Part shown: piece by piece, positions 42,801 to 51,800 of the stretch
How the letters are laid out: each line of letters begins with the position of its first letter
Numbering within the stretch: the first letter of the stretch is position 1
NCBI GenBank assembly: GCA_016124895.1
Contig: WGMU01000111.1
Span: 1-64,000 of the forward strand
Length of the DNA: 64,000 nucleotides
Source: a bacterium
GTDB lineage: Bacteria > Planctomycetota > Planctomycetia > Planctomycetales > Planctomycetaceae
Direction: 5' to 3'
Program-made: the position numbers and the translations under genes
The notes under the pieces: model-generated
Told to the model about the DNA's origin: nothing
What the model saw: only the letters and a program-made list of their open reading frames with translations
Databases searched by the model: none

Positions 42801-45800
42801 ACTGTTCCTGACGCAAACCGGAGGCATCACCACGCTCAAAGAGATCTACAGCGAACGCAACACGTCACTCGTCGGCCAGGGAGCGTCGATGGAGCTGCAG
42901 AACTACTCCGGCACGCTGACGGTGTCGTCGAGTCTGCTCCGCGAGAACGTGGCCGCGGGTGCCGGCAGCGCCATCGCCTTTGTGTCCGACGGCAGCGCCG
43001 CTCGAACGACCATCAGCGGCAACACCTTTGTGAGCAACCAGACTGGTTCCGACGGCACCGTCTTCGGCGTCGTGCAGGGCGGAGTGGCCAACGTCGTTCA
43101 GAACACGTTCTCGGCGAATGCGCTGACCACGGCCGATGCCACGGGCGGTTCCGCACTGGCGATCCACGCATCACCTGGTACGGCGACGAACGTGATCGCG
43201 AACACGATCGCCTACAACAATTCCAGCGTCGCGGCCGGAGCCGGGTCGCTCTCACTGACGGCCACTGGCGACGGCGACCGCACGATCCTGAGCGTCAACA
43301 ACCTGGTCGCCGATAACGTGCTGGCCGGCGGAGCGTCGGCTTACACGGTCACCAGTGCGAACCCGATGACCGAGCATTACCAGCTCACCGAATCCGGCAA
43401 CTGGGTCGGTAACAACGCCGGCCTGCTGCCGCTGACGTTGACGCTGGGCGGACTGGTTCCCGTCCATCCGCTGGCTGCCGACAGCCCCGTCGTCGATCAG
43501 GGAGCCGACGCCAGCCTGCTGCCGCAGTTCGATCAGCGCGGCGGCGGGTTCGATCGCGCGGCGGGACGTCCGGACGTCGGCGCGTTCGAACGACAGGCCG
43601 CCGGCTCGTACACGTTTGTGGTCTCGACTCTGGAGAACCGGCCCAACGGCGATATGAGCGACGGCAACCTCAGCCTGGTCGAAGCCATCCGCCGGTCGAA
43701 TGCCTCGCTGGGTCCTGACACGATCGTGTTCTCACCGGCGCTGTTCGGCGGCACGATGAGCGAAGCGAGCAATCTGCTGTATCTGTTCCAGGACTCGACG
43801 ACCTACGTGATCGACGATCTGAGCATCGTTGGCCCCGGCGCCAATCTACTGTCGCTGCGGTATCCGAAATTCGTGGTCGACGACGGCAACCCCGGCCATC
43901 AGATCAACTTCTCGATCTCCGGCCTGCGCGTGATCGACCAGTTCGTCGCTCAGGAATTCAGAGAGAACACAACGCTGTCCGGAGTCATCTTCGACCAGAC
44001 GTCCCAGTTCGGCGCATCCCGGCTCAACGTCCGCCCCGAAGCCGGCGCCACGTTCCAGCTCACGAACTCGTACCTGAATCGGACATACCTCGACGTGTCC
44101 GGTCCCGGCAACGCGTTCATCGACTCCAGCACGATCCAGGCTCCCGATGCGCTGCCCGCCTTCTTCCCGTCCCAATGGAGCCCGAACCCGAGCATCATCG
44201 CCGAGCCCGGCAGCTACGTAACAGTTCGCAACTCGACGCTGCTCGGCATCGCTCAGATGAATTTCGGCGATCCCATCGAAATCTCTCCCGCCACGGGAGG
44301 CATCGATGGCGCGGCGACCGTCATCAGCAGCATCGTGCCGTACGTCGGAGCCGGTTCGACGGTCATCAACAGTCTCATCGAAAACGGCGACCCGGCCGGA
44401 CTGACCGCGACCTCGTCCGCGGGCACGATCACGATCGACACGACCGCCCCGGACGCGCCGGTGATCAACGCGCCGTCCGGTCTGATCAACGATTCCACAC
44501 CAGCGATCAGCGGCACGGCCGAAGCCGGCAGCACGCTCACAATCGTCGTCAATCCCGACGACGACGCCTCGACGTTCAACAGCTTCACACTGACCACAAC
44601 GGCTGACAGTTCCGGCGACTGGAGCATCGACATCCCGGCCGAACACGCACTGCTCAGCGGTCAGCAGGCGTCATTTACCGTCACGGCCACCGACGCGGCG
44701 CAGAACGTCAGCACCGAATCGACTGGTGGCGTCGAGATCGACACGACCGCTCCGGCCGCACCCGTCATTTCGTTCCCGGTGTACGCCGACAGTCACTCGC
44801 CCGAGTTCGACGGGATTGCCGAACCCGGCAGCACGATCACCGTCGTCCGCGATGTGAACGGCTTCTTCTTTGACGTTGCCACGGTGACTGCCGACGCCAA
44901 CGGCCGCTTCCACTTTGCCGGCCCCACGGTTGACGGCTCCACCGAGGCCAGCGGAACCAGCATCAACCTCAGGCTGACGGCCACTGATGCCGCGGGGAAT
45001 ATCAGCGACGCCGCGACCGGTTCGTACAAGACGGATTCGCAGGCACCATTTTCCGCGAGCATTGAATCCGTCAGTACCAGTGGCGGCGTCGGCACCCTGA
45101 CACAGCCGCACTTGCAGGGGCGGGCCGATCCCGGTTCGCTGGTGACTCTCACGATTGACCCGGACAACGATGCATCAACCAGCAACAGTTTTGCTCTTAC
45201 GACCACAGGCGATGCCTTCAGCTACTGGTATCTCGACGTTCCGGCCGAGCACGCTTTAACGGTTGGCGACACGTTCGCGGCGACGGTCGTCGTCACTGAC
45301 GCGGCCGGAAACAGCAGAACGTCCAGCACGTCGACATACAGCCTTTACGACGACACGACATCCAACCCACCTGTGCTTTTCTCGCCGACGCTCGTCAACA
45401 GCGCGACACCAACAATCCGGTTCGTTGCTCAAAGCAATTGGCCGCAGTCCGTCGTCGTGGATTTCGACAACGATCCTTCGACAGACAACAGCGTCGATCT
45501 CAGCGGTGATATCGCGACTTCAAACAATGGCTACTACTCGCTGACAATCCCCGCGGATCATGCGCTGTCGGACGGACAGATCATCGCTGTTACTTTGCAA
45601 GCCCACTTCGGTGACCCGGCCAACTACACCATCACCGCCGACCTCACGGCATCCAATGCACCGGTTACTGCGATTCCCGCCTGGCTCAACTCGACAACGC
45701 CGACGTTGACCGGAATGGCGGAAGCACTCAGTACGGTGCTGGTCACTCTGGATCCGGACGACAAACCGTCGACGGCCAACAGCGTCCTGTTCACCACAAC

Positions 45801-48800
45801 CGCTCTCGCCGACGGAAGCTGGTTGGTCGATGTGCCTGCCAGCGCCGGATTGCGGAACGGCACACCGGCGGGTTACTCGATCGTCGTGATTGACGCCGCG
45901 ACAAATGAGAGTCCTGCCACAGAGGGGAGCTTCACTGTCGATCTGACGGCTCCAATCGTTCCCGTGCTGTACGTCGCCGCGACGGTGACTTCGGCCACGC
46001 CGACGCTGGCCGGCAGTGCCGAGCCGTTCTCGCAGATCACGCTCGTCGTCGATCCCGACAACGATCCGATGACCGACAACAGCGTCACGTTGACAACCAC
46101 CGCGTCGGCCACGGGCGGATTCAGCATTGCGCATCCTTCTGCACTGGCAGACGGAGCGACCGCCTCCGTGACGGCGACGTCCACCGATCCGGCAGGCAAC
46201 GCCACCTCATCGGTTACTTCCACGTTTACAGTCGATCTGAATGTCACTTCGGGGTCGGCACTGGACGTCGATCATCGAGTGCCCTCGACCGGCGGAGCGA
46301 CCTCCGACACCACGCCGACCGTTTACGGAACCGGCCGTCCAGACGGGCAGGTGCGTGTCTACATCGATCCGGATCAGGATCCCGTGACCGATAATACGCT
46401 CGTGCTGACCACGACGGCCGACATCGACGGAAACTGGTCGGTCACAGTCGCGGACATGGCCGCGTTCACTGACGGCCAGACGGTCGGGCTGGTCGTCATC
46501 CAGACCGACGAAAACGGTAATGAGATCGGATCTGCTTCCGGCGACGGCACCATCGACCCGCGCTTTATCGGTGTCGTTTATCTCGGCGGCGACTACGTCG
46601 TTCCCGCGCTGCGTCCCGACAGCCCGGCAATTGATGCGGGGTCGAATCCGCTGAATCTGCAAAACGACATTCGCGGCACCGGCTTCGCCCGCGTCAACGG
46701 CGCGGTGATCGACATCGGGTCGTACGAGGCTCAGCCAGCGATCTTCACGGTCACCGTCGACAACCAGTCGGACAACGGCGATTACAGCGCGAACGACCTC
46801 AGCTTCCGGGAAGCGATCAAACTGGCGAATCTGAACCCCGGAGTCGACACGATCCGCTTCGCGCCCGATTTGACCACGATCCCGATCACGCTGGCCGACT
46901 TCTCGAATGTCCGGCAGGACGTGGATCCCTCGATCGCGGATTTCTTCCCGCAGATCGCCATCACCGAATCGGTCAACATCGAAGGCCGCAACGATCGCAG
47001 CGTCGTCCTGACTACAACTCAGTCGGAGTCGATCGAAACAGCTCCGGGGAACTACCAGTTCGGGACGGCGTTTGTCTTCGACGATGGCCAGGCCGACTCG
47101 CAGGTCACCATCCACATCAGCGGCATCACGCTGCCGACGTCGTTCATCAACCATGAGAATCTGATTCTCGACAACGTCTCACTGACGAATCACGGCGGCC
47201 AGTTCAACGGCTTTACGTATGTGACTTCGACGGGCAATCTAACCATCAGCAACAGTTCGCTGGATCTCGTTTCCGGGATTTTCGTGAATGGTTCCGGCGT
47301 GGCCGATTCCTCGATCAGTCTGATCAACGTCGAGATCAACCATCCGAACACTCAACTGCGTGCCACGGATGCGTCCGTGCTGCTCGATCGGATTCACATC
47401 GACGCGCAGGATGTCTTCGTGCCAAACGGCGATGTGAATTCGCCCATCACGGCGAATGGTCTCTTCGTGCTGATGACTCCCGGAGCCTTGACCGTCCGCG
47501 ATACAGACTTCCGCACCGTCGTGAATTACACCACGAATGGAAGCGTCACCTACGGCGGGTTCGTCGGCTTTCCGACGACCTATATCCGCTTCGTCACGGA
47601 CAGCGGCGTTCCGGACCTGTCCAATCCGTCGAATTCTCTGGTGCTCGACAACGCACAGATCAATGGCTGGAGTGTGCCGACGATGGACCCCGGCTCAGTC
47701 ACGACGGACGAAGACACGGCAATCGACATTGACCTGCGTCCGTTTGCAGTCAACGCGAGCGACGAGCCGCTCGGCCCGATCACTGCCGTACTCAACGCCG
47801 TTGGCGGAACTGTTGAACTGCTGCCCGACGGCTTCACGGCACGGTTCCACCCGAACGCCAATTTCAATGGTGCGGCCTCGTTCGAGTACTCCGTGCTGAC
47901 CGAGCCCGTTGCCACGTCGCTGCGGCCATTTGACGTCTACAACTCGCTCGATTTCGATTCGACCCTGCTGCCGGACAACTCGATCGCGTACTCACGCGGG
48001 ACCATCAACGTCAACGTCTCTCCGGTGGACGATCCGCTGAGCGTGTCTCTGTCACCGGTCGCGGCGATTGAAGACACGGCACTCGATCTCGACCTGCACA
48101 GCTTTGCCAGCGACATCGATTCGCCACTGAGCAACCTGATCTTCACGGTCGGCAGCCAGACCAGCGTGACTGCGACGCTGCAAGGCGACGGCCACACGGT
48201 TCATCTTGTGTTTCCGCAGAATTACTTTGGCCCGGCCAGTTTCGAGTTCGACGTCACCGACGGCGTCAACACGTTCCAGAACCAGTTGGTGGCGATCAAC
48301 GTGGCAGCGGTCAATGACTCCCCGACAATCTTTGTGCCGGAGACGAATCCCAGCCTGAAGAACACGCAGTCACTGCTGATCGGTGATCTCTCCGTAGCCG
48401 ATGTTGACTCGGCCACGCTGACGGCTACGGCGGCAGTCACCTCCGGAACGCTCCAGCAAGGAGCCGCGACCGCCACGCAGCTCACGCGGACTGGAACCGC
48501 CGCTGAAATTGACGACTGGTTCGACACACTGGAGTTCCACCCGCAGGCCGGCTTCTCGGGCATCGTCGCGTTGACTGTTCAACTGAGCGACGGCGCGGCA
48601 GTGTCGTCCACGAATTTCCTGATCGGCGTCACGGAAAACACTGCGCCGAATCTGAACCCGGTGAACGACCAGGTCTCAGTGGACGAAGGCGAAACGGCCT
48701 ACCAGTCCGGCAACTATTTCGACGCCGACAACGACCCGGTGACACTGTCTGCCTCGATCGGCACGATTGTCCGGAATGACGACGGCACCTGGGACTGGAG

Positions 48801-51800
48801 CCTGTCGGGACTTGACGGACCGGAAGATTCGACAACAGTCACGATCTCGGCGACCGACAGCGACAACGCGTCTTCGATGACGACGTTCGCGCTGGTCGTC
48901 AGCAACGTTCCGCCCGCCGTTCCGGTCGATGCCGACGGCACCGACGATGCCATACCGGAAGACGCGGTCAACGGCGATCCGGTCGGCATTACGGCCTTCG
49001 CGGCCGATGTCCCCGGTGACCCGATTACCTACTCGCTGAACAGCAAGGGCAGTCGGCCGTTCCAGATTGATCCCGTCACCGGCGTTGTGACGATCGCCGA
49101 CGCCAGCCTGCTGAATTACGAATCGCACAAGGCTTACACCATCACAATTATCGCAAGCGACGGAATCGGCACATCCGAGCAGAGTTTCACAATCGCCGTT
49201 CTGAATGTCGCTCCGTCAGTCCCGACCGACAGCGACCCCGCACCGAATGCGGTTTCTGAAAGCGCGACCAGTGGAACTCCGACGGGCCTCACTGTCGCGT
49301 CGTCCGACGTGCGCGGTGGCACGCTGGCGTACTCGCTGAGCAACGATGCCGGCGGTCGGTTCCAGATCAATCCAGCCAGCGGCGTCGTGACCGTCAGCAA
49401 TGCAGGTCTGATCGACTTTGAATCGGCAACGTCGTACACGATCACGGCGGACGTCTCCGATGGCACGGCGAGCATTTCGCAGGACTTCACGATCGACATC
49501 CTCAACGCACCGCCCACGTCTCCGAGTGACACGGACCTGGCCGCGAACAACGTCTCCGAGGATGCAGTCAACGGAGACCTGGTCGGCATTACGGCTGCCG
49601 CGCCGGACATCCACGGAGGCTCGGTCACGTACTCGCTGACGGACGACGCCGGCGGACGCTTCGCGATCGATCCAGCGACCGGCGTCGTCTCCGTCCTCGA
49701 CTCGTCGCTGCTCGATTTTGAATCAGCAACGTCACACACGATTTTCGTGCAGGCGAGCGACGGCACGGATTCGTCGACGACGAACTTCATCATCACGGTC
49801 ACGAATGCCGCACCGTCCGCGATTTCGGACAGCGACGCCGCAGTAAACTCGATTTCGGAAGATGCGGTGAACGGCGACCTTGTCGGCATCATGGCCGCGG
49901 CAACCGACATTCACGGCGGCACGATCACGTACTCGCTGACGGATGATGCCGGCGGACGATTTGTAATCGACTCGGCGACCGGCGGCGTCAGTGTCCTGGA
50001 CGCGTCGCGGCTGAATTACGAATCGGCAACATCCCACACGATCAGTGTGCAGGCGAGCGACGGCACGGATTCGTCGACAGCGACTTTCACCATCACAGTC
50101 GCAAATGCCGCACCGTCCGCGATTTCAGACAGCGACGCGGCAGCAAACTCGATTTCGGAAGATGCGGCGAACGGCGACCTCGTCGGCATCATGGCCTCGG
50201 CAACCGACATTCACGGCGGCACGATCACGTACTCGCTCACGGACGCCGCCGGCGGACGATTCGTGATCGACTCGGCAACCGGCGGCGTCAGTGTCCTGGA
50301 CGCATCGCGGCTCGACTTTGAAACGGCGACGTCCCACAGCATCACCGTGCAGGCGAGTGACGGAACGGCGTCGACCACTCAGGACTTCATGATCACCGTT
50401 ACGAATGTCGCACCAGGACAGCCCACCGATGGCGACGCCGCGGCGAACGCGGTACTCGAACACGCTGCGGCCGGCACACCGGTCGGGATCACGGCGACGA
50501 CGAGCGACATTCACGGCGGAACGGTTCATTACTCGCTGAGTGACGACGCCAGCGGCCGGTTCCAGATCGACCCTGACACGGGCGTCGTGACCGTCAACGA
50601 TTCGAATCTGCTCGACTTCCAGACAGCGTCGACGCACGCCATCACGGTGCTGGCAAGCGACGGGACCGCGATCGCGTCAGCGAACTTCACAATCGACGTT
50701 CTCAACGCGGCTCCAGATGCACCTGTCGACAGCGACCCGTCGCCGAACACGGTTTCGGAAGCCGCGACGAGCGGCGACCTCGTCGGCGTCACGGCGGCGG
50801 CCAGCAGCGCCGGCAGCGCTCCGATTGCATACTCACTGACGAACGACGCCAGCGGTCGATTCCAGATTGATTCCGACACGGGCGTCGTGACGGTCGCAGA
50901 TGCCGGCCTGCTGGATTTTGAATCGGCGCTGTCGCACACCATTACCGTGCAGGCAAGCGATGGTTTCGCGACCTCAAGCCAGAGCTTCACGATCGCGGTC
51001 ATGAATGCCGCTCCGTCAATGCCGGCCGACACTGACAGCTCGCCCAATACGGTCTCCGAAAGCGCGACGGACGGAACCCTGGTCGGCCTGACGGTCACCT
51101 CGTCCGACATTCACGGAGGAACAGTGACGTACTCGCTGAGCGACGATGCGGACGGCCGCTTCCGGATCGATCCGGCCAGCGGAGTTGTCTCGGTCAAAAC
51201 GGCGAACCTGATCGACTTTGAGTCGGCGACGTCGCACACGATTACGGTCGTCGCCTCGGACGGAACCGCGTCAGCGTCGCACAACTTCACAATCGACGTG
51301 ACCAATACACCACCAGCCATGCCGGTTGATGTCGACCCGGCTGCGAACAGCGTCTCCGAAGGCGTCTCAAACGGTGACTTCATCGGCGTCACCGTGTCGG
51401 CGACCGATATTCACGGTGGCACGGTCACGTACTCGCTGACGGACGACGCCGGTGGACGTTTCGCGATCGATCCCGCAAGCGGCACCGTCACCGTCCTTAA
51501 TGCGTCATTGCTCGATTATGAGACCGCGACATTGCACACGATCACCGTGCAGGCGAGCGACGGCACGGGCGTCGTCACCCAGGACTTCGTCATCGACATC
51601 AGCAACGAGGCTCCGTCGGCGATCACCGACAGTGACGCCGCTCTGAACGCGGTCTCGGAAGGGGCGTCGAACGGAGACCTCGTCGGTATCACCGTAACGG
51701 CGACCGATATTCACGGCGGCACGGTCACGTACTCGCTTTCAGACGATGCGGGCGGACGCTTCGCGATTGATCCGGCAACCGGCGTCGTCACCGTTCGCGA